In this document: piece after piece, positions 43,324-52,295 of the stretch
Position numbering within the stretch: position 1 is the stretch's first letter
Layout of the letters: every line of letters starts with the position of its first letter
Assembly (NCBI RefSeq): GCF_024171995.1
Contig: NZ_JAMTCT010000010.1
Location: forward strand, 62,001-126,000
From: Promicromonospora umidemergens
GTDB lineage: Bacteria > Actinomycetota > Actinomycetes > Actinomycetales > Cellulomonadaceae
DNA: 64,000 bases
Direction of reading: 5' to 3'
Notes under the pieces: model-generated
The model's input: the letters and a program-made list of their open reading frames with translations, nothing else
What the model was told of the DNA's origin: nothing
The model's database searches: none
Position numbers and translations under genes: made by a program

Positions 43324-43505
43324 GGGGGCTCTCCTTTCGTCGTTGCTCGATCGAGCCACAGTTACGGCCGCGCGCAAAACCCGACCGACGGAGCGGATCG
43401 GGCACGCGCGTCAGCCGGTCAACACAGCGTGTGAAACGACCAGAATACCAATCCCTGGGAAGAACATGCCGAAACTGTCCCGGGTTCCGCTCTGAGCGGA
43501 CGCTG

Positions 43506-44036
43506 CTACTCGTTCGGCTCGCTCTCACGCACGTCACAGTGGTCGACGACGCCGGTGGTCGCGAGCTCCGTCGTGGCGATGGTCACCCTGTGTCGTGCGG
43601 TGCGTGCGGAGTCCGGGCCCACCTCGACGTCGACGGCGCCCACCTCCGCGAAGCTCTGGCTGAGCGCGGTCACCGTGCACACGGCCTCGGTCCCCGGTGG
43701 CATGCTCACATCGAACGTCACATCCACCGCTTCGGTGCTCGTCACCGAGAACCCGACGTCCGCGAAGGTCACGGGGTCGCGCTGGGTGTCGACGATCGTG
43801 AACCACGCGGCGATGGCCACACCGGCGGCCAGCGCCAGGACGACCGCGATCCGGGCACCCACCGACAGCTTCGGCCGGGGGCGGACGTCGTCGGACTCGT
43901 CCCAGGGGTCCGACCCGCCGGGCAGCGCCGCCGGCTGCTGCGATCGGGGCCTTGTGCGGCCATAGCGCTCGGCGAGGCTCGGCGCCTGCGCGGGCGCGCT
44001 GCCGGTCGGAGCGGCGGGGTCTGGGTCGGTCATCAT
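43506..44036 (-). CDS. DUF4307-family membrane protein
   Basis: 176 residues from ATG 44036 (or 44033). A polar N-terminus with the motif LAERYGRTR is followed by one transmembrane helix (about 74-93, ARIAVVLALAAGVAIAAWF), then an extracytoplasmic domain with two Cys (EAVCTVTALSQ, DHCDVRESE). This is the actinobacterial DUF4307 family, normally beside mca as here. Function unknown. Confidence 0.88.
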   Translation of the reverse strand: MMTDPDPAAPTGSAPAQAPSLAERYGRTRPRSQQPAALPGGSDPWDESDDVRPRPKLSVGARIAVVLALAAGVAIAAWFTIVDTQRDPVTFADVGFSVTSTEAVDVTFDVSMPPGTEAVCTVTALSQSFAEVGAVDVEVGPDSARTARHRVTIATTELATTGVVDHCDVRESEPNE

Positions 44037-44142
44037 GGCTCGCTCGGTTCGAGGTGTCAGTGGTTCGTAGCAAGATTGTCCCTGGACCATCATGGTCCAT
44101 GTGAGTGATTGTCCCAGTACTCATCCCACACAGGAGGACCCA

Positions 44143-45063
44143 GTGTCCGTACCCGAGCGCGAGCCGCTCCGTCTGATGGCGGTGCACGCGCACCCGGACG
44201 ACGAGTCGAGCAAGGGAGCCGCGACGACGGCCCGCTACGCCGCAGAGGGGGTGGAGGTCCTCATCGTGACGTGCACAGGGGGCGAGCGGGGCGACGTGCT
44301 GAACCCGACGTTCGAGGTGCCGGAGGGCCACGAGTTCGAGTCGATCGAGGGCCGCCGCGCGGTGCGCCGGCTGGAGATGGCTCAGGCCGCCGCTGCGATG
44401 GGCGTCCGCCAGCAGTGGCTGGGCTTCGTGGACTCGGGCCTGCCGGAGGGCGACCCCCTGCCACCGCTCCCCGACGGCTGCTTCGCGCTGGCCCCGCTGG
44501 AGGAGGCCACCGCACCGCTGGTCCAGGCCGTGCGCGAGTTCCGGCCGCACGTCATCACGACGTACGACCCGTCGGGCGGCTACCCGCACCCCGACCACAT
44601 CAAGTGCCACGAGGTGTCGTACGAGGCGTTCGCCGCCGCCGGTGACCCGGACCGCTACCCCGGGACGGGCGAGCCGTGGGAGCCGCTCAAGCTCTACTAC
44701 AACCACGGTTTCTCGATGAAGCGCATCCGCGCCGTGCACGAGGCCATGGAAGGTGCCGGGCTCGAGTCGCCCTTCGGCGACTGGGTCGAGTCGCGTGACG
44801 CGCGCGAGATCCCGGAGCGCCAGGTGACCACGCTGATCCCCGTGGCCGACTACTTCTCGAACCGGGACGCCGCCCTGAGGGCGCACGCCTCGCAGATCGA
44901 CCCGACGGGCTTCTTCTTCTCGGTGCCGCGTGACCTCGAGATCGACGTGTGGCCGTGGGACGAGTACGAGATCGCGGAGTCCCGCGTGCCGCTGCCCGAG
45001 CGTGCCGCCGGGGAGTACGAGGAGGACCTCTTCGAGGGTGTCCGCGCGGAGGTCCCGGCATGA
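44143..45063 (+). CDS. mca: mycothiol S-conjugate amidase
   Basis: 306 residues from GTG 44143, after AGGAGGACCC. Zinc ligands lie in VHAHPDDESSKGA (His17, Asp20) and GYPHPDHIKCHE near 146-157. It cleaves mycothiol-toxin conjugates to mercapturates and glucosaminyl-inositol in the cytoplasm. Its stop overlaps the next gene's ATG. Its presence shows the host makes mycothiol and so is an actinobacterium. Confidence 0.95.
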   Translation: MSVPEREPLRLMAVHAHPDDESSKGAATTARYAAEGVEVLIVTCTGGERGDVLNPTFEVPEGHEFESIEGRRAVRRLEMAQAAAAMGVRQQWLGFVDSGLPEGDPLPPLPDGCFALAPLEEATAPLVQAVREFRPHVITTYDPSGGYPHPDHIKCHEVSYEAFAAAGDPDRYPGTGEPWEPLKLYYNHGFSMKRIRAVHEAMEGAGLESPFGDWVESRDAREIPERQVTTLIPVADYFSNRDAALRAHASQIDPTGFFFSVPRDLEIDVWPWDEYEIAESRVPLPERAAGEYEEDLFEGVRAEVPA

Positions 45064-45431
45064 GCCGGCTGGTCGCCGGTGCGCTGGCCCTCGCGACGGA
45101 CCCGTCACCGAACCCCACCGAGGGCACGCTCCGTCCGGGCCTCGAGGAGTGGCAGGTCTCGCCTGGGCTCATCGGCTTCATCGCCACCTTCGCGCTGGCG
45201 CTCGCTTGCGTCGCCCTGTTCCTGAACCTGAGCAAGCACCTGCGCAAGGTCGGTCACAACGCCCGCGAGCAGGGCCTCCCGGTCCCGGAGCCGGAGGTCA
45301 TCACGTTCCGCCGCGCGGGCAGTGACGCCGCGCCGGGCTCCGACGCCCCAGCGCCGTCCGACGCGAGCACCTCACCCTCCGATGCGGGGAGCTCGCCCAG
45401 CAGCAGCAGCGGGTCGGACAGTGCCGGGTAA
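45060..45431 (+). CDS. small single-span membrane protein
   Basis: 123 residues, ATG 45060 overlapping the mca stop as ATGA. One transmembrane helix (about 36-57, GLIGFIATFALALACVALFL) is followed by LSKHLRKVGHNAREQG and a Ser/Pro/Ala/Asp-rich tail. Similar small proteins follow mca in many actinobacteria. Function unknown, but coupling implies a role with mca or the neighbour. Confidence 0.8.
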   Translation: MSRLVAGALALATDPSPNPTEGTLRPGLEEWQVSPGLIGFIATFALALACVALFLNLSKHLRKVGHNAREQGLPVPEPEVITFRRAGSDAAPGSDAPAPSDASTSPSDAGSSPSSSSGSDSAG

Positions 45432-46242
45432 CCCCACCGGCGTCGTGCGCGTGACGGTCGCCCAGGTGGCCGTCACCGCCGACCACGCGGCCAACCGCCG
45501 AACCGTGGTCGACGCCTTCGAGGTGGCAGAGCAGGCCGAGGCGAATCTCCTGGTGCTGCCGGAATACGCGTCCGCCTACGACCCGCACGGCGTGGGGCCT
45601 GAGCACGCTGAACCGCTCGACGGTCCGTTCGTCACGCTCCTGCGGGCCAGGGCACGCGAGCACGGGGTCGCCGCGATCGCAGGCGTGACCCTGCCGGGCT
45701 CCGACGGTGTCCACGCCGTGAACGCGCTCGTCGTCGTCGACGGCGCCGGCGAGATCGCAGGGGTCTACCGCAAGGTGCACCTGTACGACGCGTTCGGGTA
45801 CCAGGAGTCGGACCGGCTCCAACCAGGCCCCGCCGACGCCGAGCCGGTCACCCTGCGGCTGGGCGGACTCACGTTCGGGGTGCTCACGTGCTACGACCTG
45901 CGGTTTCCCGAGTCGGCCCGCCGGGTGGTCGACGCCGGAGCGGACGTGCTGGTGTACCCGGCCGCCTGGGCCGCCGGCCCCCTCAAGGCCGAGCACTGGC
46001 GCACGCTGCTCCAGGCGCGGGCGATCGAGAACACCGCTGTGGTCCTCGGTGTCGGGATGACGGGCAAGGGGGTCACGGGGCGCACGCTCCTGGCGGGACC
46101 GGACGGCGTCGTCGGGCTGGAGCTGGGCGAGGAGCAGGCCTACCGCACCGTGGAGCTGGACCCCGCCTCGCTCGCCGCGGTCCGCAAGACCAACCCGTCG
46201 CTCGCGAACCGTCGCTACACGGTCGTGCCCGCCGAGAGCTGA
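45421..46242 (+). CDS. carbon-nitrogen hydrolase (nitrilase superfamily)
   Basis: 273 residues from GTG 45421, overlapping the preceding gene by 11 bases; the true start could be GTG 45451. The catalytic triad is Glu48 (LVLPEYASA), Lys near 119 (YRKVHLYDAF) and Cys near 158 (LTCYDLRFPE). It belongs to the omega-amidase/deaminated-glutathione-type branch; the exact substrate is unknown. Third gene in the mca operon. Confidence 0.9.
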   Translation: MPGNPTGVVRVTVAQVAVTADHAANRRTVVDAFEVAEQAEANLLVLPEYASAYDPHGVGPEHAEPLDGPFVTLLRARAREHGVAAIAGVTLPGSDGVHAVNALVVVDGAGEIAGVYRKVHLYDAFGYQESDRLQPGPADAEPVTLRLGGLTFGVLTCYDLRFPESARRVVDAGADVLVYPAAWAAGPLKAEHWRTLLQARAIENTAVVLGVGMTGKGVTGRTLLAGPDGVVGLELGEEQAYRTVELDPASLAAVRKTNPSLANRRYTVVPAES

Positions 46243-46328
46243 GCGCTCTCGGGCACCGGCGAACGTCGTTTCCATGCGGCTGACCGGCGAGCACGATGGC
46301 TCTGTCGGTCAGCTCCGGTCAGCTCCGG

Positions 46329-47144
46329 TCAGATCGCAAGGTTGGCCAGGTAGATCGCGACCAGGTGGCACAGGAACCCGATCACGGTGAACACATGGAA
46401 GATCTCGTGGAAGCCGAACCAGGTCGGGCTCGGGTCGGGCTTCTTGGTGCCGTAGACGATCGCGCCGATCGTGTAGGCGAGGCCGCCCGCCAGGATGAGC
46501 CAGACGATCGCTGGGCCACCGGTGGCCCAGAACTGGCCCATGTAGGCGACGGCGACCCAGCCGAGCGCGAGGTAGACCGGCACGTAGACCCAGCGGGGCG
46601 CGTTCAGCCAGAAGACGCGGGCCAGCAGCCCGAGCAGCGCGCCGCTCCAGACCAGCCAGAGCAGCACCGTCCCCTGGTCCCGGGGCAGGAGCAGCACCGC
46701 GAGCGGCGTGTAGGTCCCGGCGATGATGAGAAAGATGTTGGTGTGGTCGAGGCGCCGGAGCACGGCGTCGGCCCGGGGCGACCAGTTGCCGCGGTGATAC
46801 ACGGCGGACACGCCGAACAAGAGGCAGGCGCTCAGCCCGAACACCGACGCGGAGACCTTGCCAGGCACGGTCGGGGCGAGCACGATCAGCACGATGCTCG
46901 CCACGAGCGCCAACGGGAACGTGCCCGCGTGGATCCAGCCGCGCAGGCGCGGCTTGATCTTCTGCTCGACCTTCTCGACCGTGGAGGACACCGAGGTGGA
47001 GACGACCTGCACGACGTCCGTGGCCTTGTCGCGCACCTCGTCGAGCTTGCCGGTGTGCTGGTCCGCCGCCTCGCCCGAGCTGCCGCCCGAGCTGCCGCCC
47101 GAGGTGCCGGCCGAGTCGTCCGGCTCGTCCGTGTGAGCTCGCAC
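46329..47144 (-). CDS. hemolysin III/YqfA-like PAQR membrane protein
   Basis: 271 residues from GTG 47144, after GGAGGAG. A polar N-terminus of about 65 residues (Gly/Ser-rich, then helical DKATDVVQVVSTSVSSTVEK) precedes seven spans. The PAQR zinc site is supported by AVYHRG after TM2, LDHTNIF near 145, and HEIFHVFTVIGFLCHL at the C-terminus. The family includes putative hydrolases or channels; haemolysis is not established. Convergent with the nitrilase gene. Confidence 0.88.
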   Translation of the reverse strand: MRAHTDEPDDSAGTSGGSSGGSSGEAADQHTGKLDEVRDKATDVVQVVSTSVSSTVEKVEQKIKPRLRGWIHAGTFPLALVASIVLIVLAPTVPGKVSASVFGLSACLLFGVSAVYHRGNWSPRADAVLRRLDHTNIFLIIAGTYTPLAVLLLPRDQGTVLLWLVWSGALLGLLARVFWLNAPRWVYVPVYLALGWVAVAYMGQFWATGGPAIVWLILAGGLAYTIGAIVYGTKKPDPSPTWFGFHEIFHVFTVIGFLCHLVAIYLANLAI

Positions 47145-47194
47145 GCTGCTCTCCTCCGTGTTCGGCAACCGGCGCCCTCCTGGTGCTGTGGCGC

Positions 47195-47229
47195 AACCTA
47201 CGGTTGCGTAAGTTACTCCAGCGTAGGTT
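47195..47229. promoter_or_regulatory. inverted repeat upstream of hemolysin III and uppS
   Basis: AACCTACG (47195-47202) and CGTAGGTT (47222-47229) are perfect 8-bp arms 19 bases apart; the spacer holds TACG-GTTG-CGTA overlap (47199-47210). It begins 51 bases upstream of the hemolysin III start, so a TetR/MarR-type operator is likely. The rest of the 299-base region 47145-47443 shows no gene. Confidence 0.5.
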
Positions 47230-47443
47230 AGGCGTTCGACCGCTGGACAACTGCCTTGTGAAGATCCTGCGCTGGGTTGGCGGGAGTCGCTCGCCGGGGC
47301 GCCGAGGGAGGGCCTGGTGCGCGGAAACCCCCGTGTTCGGGGAGTACCTTTGTCCACGTCCTGCCGGGTACTCGACCCTGCGCAAGAGCTGCCGTGCGGA
47401 CCGCGCCTCGCGGCTCCCACTGGCCCGACCCACTGAGGAACCC

Positions 47444-48205
47444 GTGCGCCTGCCCAGCCCGCTGTACCGCCTCTACGAGCGACGCCTGGCGTCAGCACTG
47501 CACGGCGCGACGCTGCCCCGGCACATCGGTGTGATGCTCGACGGCAATCGTCGCTGGGCGCGCTCGTTCGGCGAGACCGCGACGACGGGTCACCGCCGCG
47601 GCGCCGACAAGATCACCGAGTTCCTGGGCTGGGCGGAGTCGCTGGGCATCGAGGTCGTCACGCTGTGGATGTTGTCGACGGACAACCTGAGCCGGTCGGC
47701 CGGCGAGCTCAGCAACCTCCTCGACATCATCGAGGACGCCGTGTCGGACCTCGCCGAGTCCGGGCGCTGGCGTCTGCGCGTCATCGGGCGGCTCGACCTG
47801 CTCCCGGCCCGCCTGGCCGGCGCCCTGCGCTCGGCGGCGGACCGGACGGCGGGCGTCAAGGGCCTTCAGGTCAACGTCGCGATCGGGTACGGGGGGCGGA
47901 CGGAGATCGCCGACGCCGTCCGCTCGTACCTCACCGAACGTGCGAAGGACGGGGCCACGCTCGCGGACCTCGCCGAGTCGATCGACGTCGAGCACATCGC
48001 CGAGCACCTGTACACCAAAGGGCAGCCCGACCCGGAGCTGGTCATCCGGACCTCCGGCGAGCAGCGCATCGGCGGGTTCCTCATGTGGCAGAGCCAGCAC
48101 ACCGAGTTCTACTTCTGCGAGGCGTACTGGCCGGCGTTCCGGCGCGTGGACTTCCTGCGCGCGCTGCGCGACTTCTCGCTCCGGGAACGCCGTCTCGGAC
48201 GGTGA
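47444..48205 (+). CDS. uppS: isoprenyl transferase (Z-prenyl diphosphate synthase)
   Basis: 253 residues from GTG 47444, after GAGGA. Catalytic Asp33 is in HIGVMLDGNRRWAR. Other cis-prenyltransferase regions are TLWMLSTDNLSRS, NVAIGYGGRTEI, and the C-terminal LVIRTSGEQRIGGFLMWQS (usual RTSGE-RISNF). It condenses isopentenyl diphosphate for the lipid carrier of wall synthesis. Actinobacteria often have two such enzymes; this resembles the short-chain Z-farnesyl type, but chain length cannot be read from sequence. Confidence 0.9.
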   Translation: MRLPSPLYRLYERRLASALHGATLPRHIGVMLDGNRRWARSFGETATTGHRRGADKITEFLGWAESLGIEVVTLWMLSTDNLSRSAGELSNLLDIIEDAVSDLAESGRWRLRVIGRLDLLPARLAGALRSAADRTAGVKGLQVNVAIGYGGRTEIADAVRSYLTERAKDGATLADLAESIDVEHIAEHLYTKGQPDPELVIRTSGEQRIGGFLMWQSQHTEFYFCEAYWPAFRRVDFLRALRDFSLRERRLGR

Positions 48206-48317
48206 CGCCGCGTCGTCCGCGGCCGGTCAAGACGCCCATCTCGCGGATATTCGACATGGTGAAATTCGCCACCACCCGCGCGGCTAGGTGAGCGAAAGTT
48301 CAGTCGGGTAGCGTGCC

Positions 48318-48809
48318 GTGGATGACGAGAAGGGCGCGCGGGTGACCGAGCGAGGTGTGCCGTCGGCTCGCGAGGCCGCCGAGGCCTGGGAGTCGCTGTT
48401 CCGCGCCCAGGTGACGGTGATGCGTCGGCTGCTGGCGGACGACATCTGGGGCGATCTCAGCATGCGCGAGTACGACGTGCTGTTCACGCTCTCCCTCGCG
48501 CCGGGGGAGACGCTGCGGCTGCGTGAGCTCAACGAGAACATCCTGATGGCCCAGTCCTCGCTGTCGCGCATGGTGGAGCGGCTCGAGAAGCGCGGCCTTG
48601 TGCACAGGCATCCCTCGCCGGACGACGGCCGAGGCGTTCTGGTGAGCCTCACCGAGGAGGGCACGGCCACTCAGAAGGAGCTCGGCCGGCGACACGTGCG
48701 GTCGATCGCGCACTACGTGACGCCCGCGATGGATGCGGAGGACCTGCGTCGGCTGCGCGAGCTGGCGGAGGCGCTGCGGGCGGCCCAGCCGGACATCGAG
48801 GACTTCTGA
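48318..48809 (+). CDS. MarR-family transcriptional regulator
   Basis: 163 residues from GTG 48318. The winged-helix has YDVLFTLSLAPGETLRLREL, NILMAQSSLSRMVERLEKRG and HPSPDDGRGVLVSLTEEG, near 50-115. It acts as a dimeric repressor for an unknown ligand. It lies 112 bases after uppS. That gap holds AT-richer GGATATTCGACATGG at 48246, a possible self-operator. Confidence 0.85.
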   Translation: MDDEKGARVTERGVPSAREAAEAWESLFRAQVTVMRRLLADDIWGDLSMREYDVLFTLSLAPGETLRLRELNENILMAQSSLSRMVERLEKRGLVHRHPSPDDGRGVLVSLTEEGTATQKELGRRHVRSIAHYVTPAMDAEDLRRLRELAEALRAAQPDIEDF

Positions 48810-48885
48810 CCGCGCCCTGCCCCCACAGGTCTGCTCGAACGGTCTCTGCCGGGCCGCAACCCGGATGACCTGCGGAAACGATGAT

Positions 48886-49785
48886 TCAGGCGGAGCGCGC
48901 CTGGTGGCGCAGAGCGTCCACCACGACCCGCACGGCCGCCCGGTCCATCATGGTGCGGCGCGCGATGAGGTGGATGTCGCGGCGGGGCGGGTCGATGAGG
49001 TCCAGCGTGCGCACGGCGTACCGGTCGTGGACGGCGAGCAACGGCAGCAGCGTGACCGACAGCCCTGCCTCGACATGGCCCAGCAGCGTGCCGTGGCTCT
49101 CGAACCGGGCGACCGTCCGCGGCGTGAAGCCCGCACGCCCGCAGAGGCGTTCGGCGAGGTCGGCCAGGTGGGCGCCAGGGTGCTCGAAGGCCCACGGCTC
49201 GTTCGCGAGAGCGGCCAGGTCGACGCGTCCCGTGCGCTCGCCGGTCGCCGTCTCGCGCGCCGTCACGAGCACCACGCGGTCGCCCGCCAGGGGGAGGCGC
49301 GCGAGGTCGGCGTCGGGTGGGACGGGGGCGTCCGGGAAATCCGCGCAGACGGCGACGTCCACCTCGCCGCGTTGCAGCGCAGGGCGGCTGACCAGGGGTT
49401 CCGCCTCGGTGAGCTCCACCTGGATGCGGGGGTGCTCCTGGGCGAGGGCGGCCACGGCAGGCACGACTATGCCGTGGAACGCGCTCGTGAACGCGGCCAG
49501 CCGCACCACGCCGGTGGCCTCGGAGTGCAGGCCCGCGAGGTCGGCCTCCGCGGCCGCTATCCGGTCGAGGATGTCGGAGGCGTGGCCCGCGAGCGTGATG
49601 CCGGAGGGGGTGAGCCGGATGCGGCGGCCGACCCGCTCGAAGAGCTGCGCCTTCGCCTCGGTCTCCAGCGTGGCGAGCTGCTGGGACACGCTCGACGGGC
49701 TCATGTGGGCCGCCTCGGCCACGGCGCGCACCGTGCCGAGCAGGTGCAGCTGGTGCAGGAGGCGTAGTCGCCAGGGGTTGAGCAT
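48886..49785 (-). CDS. LysR-family regulator, probably of ald
   Basis: 299 residues from ATG 49785, giving the usual start MLNPWRLRLLHQLHLLGTV. The HTH covers 5-60 (AVAEAAHMSPSSVSQQLATL) and the effector domain 90-290. Divergent from ald, 86 bases apart; a LysR-type box lies at 49814-49830. Regulation of alanine dehydrogenase is inferred from this layout. Confidence 0.88.
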   Translation of the reverse strand: MLNPWRLRLLHQLHLLGTVRAVAEAAHMSPSSVSQQLATLETEAKAQLFERVGRRIRLTPSGITLAGHASDILDRIAAAEADLAGLHSEATGVVRLAAFTSAFHGIVVPAVAALAQEHPRIQVELTEAEPLVSRPALQRGEVDVAVCADFPDAPVPPDADLARLPLAGDRVVLVTARETATGERTGRVDLAALANEPWAFEHPGAHLADLAERLCGRAGFTPRTVARFESHGTLLGHVEAGLSVTLLPLLAVHDRYAVRTLDLIDPPRRDIHLIARRTMMDRAAVRVVVDALRHQARSA

Positions 49786-49813
49786 GTGCTCATCTTTGTG
49801 CAGAAGCGCCGAA

Positions 49814-49830
49814 CATTCTATTCGGGAATG
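49814..49830. promoter_or_regulatory. LysR box (T-N11-A type) between lysR and ald
   Basis: CATTC and GAATG are inverted with seven bases between, giving ATTC-N7-GAAT, which contains the LysR T-N11-A motif. It is 29 bases from the lysR start and 42 bases from ald. Confidence 0.55.
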
Positions 49831-49848
49831 GCGCCTAGACCCGCACAC

Positions 49849-49869
49849 CGTGACGTGATTACCGTCACG
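49849..49869. promoter_or_regulatory. 21-bp dyad abutting the ald start
   Basis: CGTGACG and CGTCACG are perfect arms around a seven-base spacer, ending two bases before ATG 49872. An overlapping dyad ACGTGA/TCACGT is also present. No ribosome-binding site fits in this interval, so the ald message may be leaderless or translation may be controlled at the hairpin. Confidence 0.5.
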
Positions 49870-49871
49870 TT

Positions 49872-50990
49872 ATGGACGTTGGCGTACCTTCGGAGATCAA
49901 GAACAACGAGAACCGGGTGGCACTCACGCCTGCCGGCACCCACGAGCTGGTCCGCCGCGGCCACGCCGTGCTGGTGCAGGCCGGTGCCGGGCGCGGTTCC
50001 GGCTTCGACGACGACGCGTACCGGATCGCCGGTGCGCGCATCGCCGACACGGGCGAAGAGGTCTGGGCCTCGGCAGAGCTGCTGATCAAGGTCAAGGAAC
50101 CGATCGAGCCCGAGTACCCACTGATGCGGCCTGACCTGACGCTCTTCACCTACCTCCACCTCGCGGCGTCCGCGCCCTGCACCGAGGCACTGCTCGCGGC
50201 GGGCACCACCGCCATCGCGTACGAGACGGTCCAGCTCGCGGACCGCTCGCTCCCGCTGCTCAGCCCCATGAGCGAGGTCGCAGGGCGGCTGTCCGCGCAG
50301 GTGGGCGCCTACCACCTCATGCGGCCCCAGGGCGGTGCCGGCGTGCTGATGGGCGGGGTGCCCGGCACCCCGAAGGCGAAGGTCGTCGTGATCGGCGGCG
50401 GCGTGGCCGGCGAGCACGCGGCGGCCAACGCCCTGGGGATGGGCGCCGACGTCACCATCCTGGACGTCTCCATCCCTCGGCTGCGTCAGCTCGAGGTGCG
50501 GTTCGGGGGCGCGGTCAGCACCCGTGCGTCGACGGCGTACGAGGTGGCGGACCAGGTCACGTCCGCGGACCTGGTCATCGGGTCGGTCCTCATCCCTGGC
50601 GCCGCAGCACCCAAGCTCGTCACCGACTCCATGGTCAAGGCCATGAAGCCGGGTGCCCTGCTCGTCGACATCGCCATCGACCAGGGCGGCTGCTTCGAGC
50701 ACTCGCACCCCACCACGCACGACGCGGCGACCTATACGGTGCACGACACCCACTACTACTGCGTGGCGAACATGCCCGGTGCGGTGCCGGTGACCGCGAC
50801 GAGGGCGCTGACCGCCGCGACGCTGCCGTACGTCGCGGCGATCGCGGAGCAGGGCTGGCGGGACGCGCTGCGTGCTGACGCGGCGCTCGCGCACGGCCTG
50901 AGCACGCACGCCGGGCGCATCACCAGCGGCGCCGTGGCCGAGGCGTTCGGGGCGGACGCCGTTCCAGTGGCCGAAATCCTGGCGGCCTGA
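49872..50990 (+). CDS. ald: alanine dehydrogenase
   Basis: 372 residues from ATG 49872. The start is VGVPSEIKNNENRVALTP, then catalytic Lys in LLIKVKEPI near 75, His in TYLHLA near 96, and the NAD-binding motif VIGGGVAGEHAA near 173. It converts alanine to pyruvate and ammonia and back. The C-terminus is of normal length. Its start lies against a 21-bp dyad with no Shine-Dalgarno site. Confidence 0.95.
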   Translation: MDVGVPSEIKNNENRVALTPAGTHELVRRGHAVLVQAGAGRGSGFDDDAYRIAGARIADTGEEVWASAELLIKVKEPIEPEYPLMRPDLTLFTYLHLAASAPCTEALLAAGTTAIAYETVQLADRSLPLLSPMSEVAGRLSAQVGAYHLMRPQGGAGVLMGGVPGTPKAKVVVIGGGVAGEHAAANALGMGADVTILDVSIPRLRQLEVRFGGAVSTRASTAYEVADQVTSADLVIGSVLIPGAAAPKLVTDSMVKAMKPGALLVDIAIDQGGCFEHSHPTTHDAATYTVHDTHYYCVANMPGAVPVTATRALTAATLPYVAAIAEQGWRDALRADAALAHGLSTHAGRITSGAVAEAFGADAVPVAEILAA

Positions 50991-51016
50991 CGCCTCCGAC
51001 GGCCTACGATCAGCGC

Positions 51017-52168
51017 GTGGAGCCGCTGCACGTCGTTGTCTGTCCCGACTCGTTCAAGGGCAGCCTGTCTGCTGCCGAGGTCGCGTCCGCCGTCGCCGAC
51101 GGGGTGCTGGACGCCGCCCCGGACGCCGTCGTGACCCGCCTGCCCATGGCCGACGGCGGTGAGGGCACCCTCGACGCGCTGCTCGCCGTCTGGGGCGGTG
51201 ACGCGCTGGTCACCGAGACGGTTGACGCGATCGGCCGGCCGACGTCGGCCCGGTGGGCCGTGTCGCCCGACGGGCGCACCGCCGTCGTCGAGCTCGCCGA
51301 GGCCAGCGGCCTGCCAGGCGTGTCCGACGCGCCGCTGCAGCCGTTGCACGCGAGCACGCGCGGCACCGGCGACGTCGCGCGCGCCGCGCTCGACGCGGGG
51401 GTCGCCGAGATCCTGGTGTGCCTTGGCGGCTCCGCCTCCACGGACGGCGGGTCCGGCATCCTGACCGGCCTGGGCGCCCGCCTCCTCGACGCGGCAGGCC
51501 GGCAGGTGCCCGACGGCGGCGAGGGGCTGGCCTCCGTGGCGGCCCTCGATCTGGCCGGGCTCCACCCACGGGCTCGCGAGGTGCGCTGGCGGCTCGCCGT
51601 CGACGTCACCAACCCGCTCGTGGGCGAGCACGGTGCCGCGCACGTGTTCGGGCCGCAGAAGGGTGCGCGGGACGGTACGGCGGAGTTCCTCGACGACGCG
51701 CTGCGGCACTGGTCGGACGTGCTCGAGCGGGAGACGGGCGCCGCGGTCGCCGAGGTACCCGGCGCGGGGGCGGCCGGCGGTGTCCCCGCCGGGCTGATCG
51801 CCGTGCTCGGCGCCGAGATCACCCCGGGCGCCGTGCTCGTCGCCGAGGCGGTCGGCCTGCCCGCCGCGCTCGCGGACGCCGACCTGGTGATCACGGGGGA
51901 GGGGTCCTTCGACTCCCAGTCGGTCAACGGCAAGGTGGCCGACGGCGTCGCCCAGCTCGCCGCGGCATCGCCCACCCGGCCGCCGGTCGTGGTGGTGGCC
52001 GGCCAGGTGCTGCTCCCGGAGGCGCAGGCTCGCGCTGCGGGCATCGCCGCGGCGTTCTCGATCGCCCCCGGCCCGGTCGAGCTGGACGACCTGATCGCAC
52101 GCACCGCGCCGCGCCTGCGCGACCTGGCGGCGGCGGTGACGAGCCTGGTCGGCGCCGGGCGCCGCTGA
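51017..52168 (+). CDS. glycerate kinase
   Basis: 383 residues from GTG 51017, 26 bases after ald. Family motifs: CPDSFKGSLSAAEVASAV near 9, MADGGEGTLDAL near 43, CLGGSASTDGGSGILTGLG near 135 and the ITGEGSFDSQSVNGK site near 295. The enzyme phosphorylates glycerate to 2-phosphoglycerate (GarK/GlxK class). There is no glyoxylate operon around it. Confidence 0.92.
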   Translation: MEPLHVVVCPDSFKGSLSAAEVASAVADGVLDAAPDAVVTRLPMADGGEGTLDALLAVWGGDALVTETVDAIGRPTSARWAVSPDGRTAVVELAEASGLPGVSDAPLQPLHASTRGTGDVARAALDAGVAEILVCLGGSASTDGGSGILTGLGARLLDAAGRQVPDGGEGLASVAALDLAGLHPRAREVRWRLAVDVTNPLVGEHGAAHVFGPQKGARDGTAEFLDDALRHWSDVLERETGAAVAEVPGAGAAGGVPAGLIAVLGAEITPGAVLVAEAVGLPAALADADLVITGEGSFDSQSVNGKVADGVAQLAAASPTRPPVVVVAGQVLLPEAQARAAGIAAAFSIAPGPVELDDLIARTAPRLRDLAAAVTSLVGAGRR

Positions 52169-52295
52169 TGGCCGGTCCGCGACGAGGGAGGGTCGCTGGG
52201 AGCCAGGATTTCCTGACAGGTCGTCGCATCGATGTCACGTCCCGTTCGCCCCTCTCCGGGCGGGCCGGCGCTCCGGACGGTGGAAAGATGGGCGC

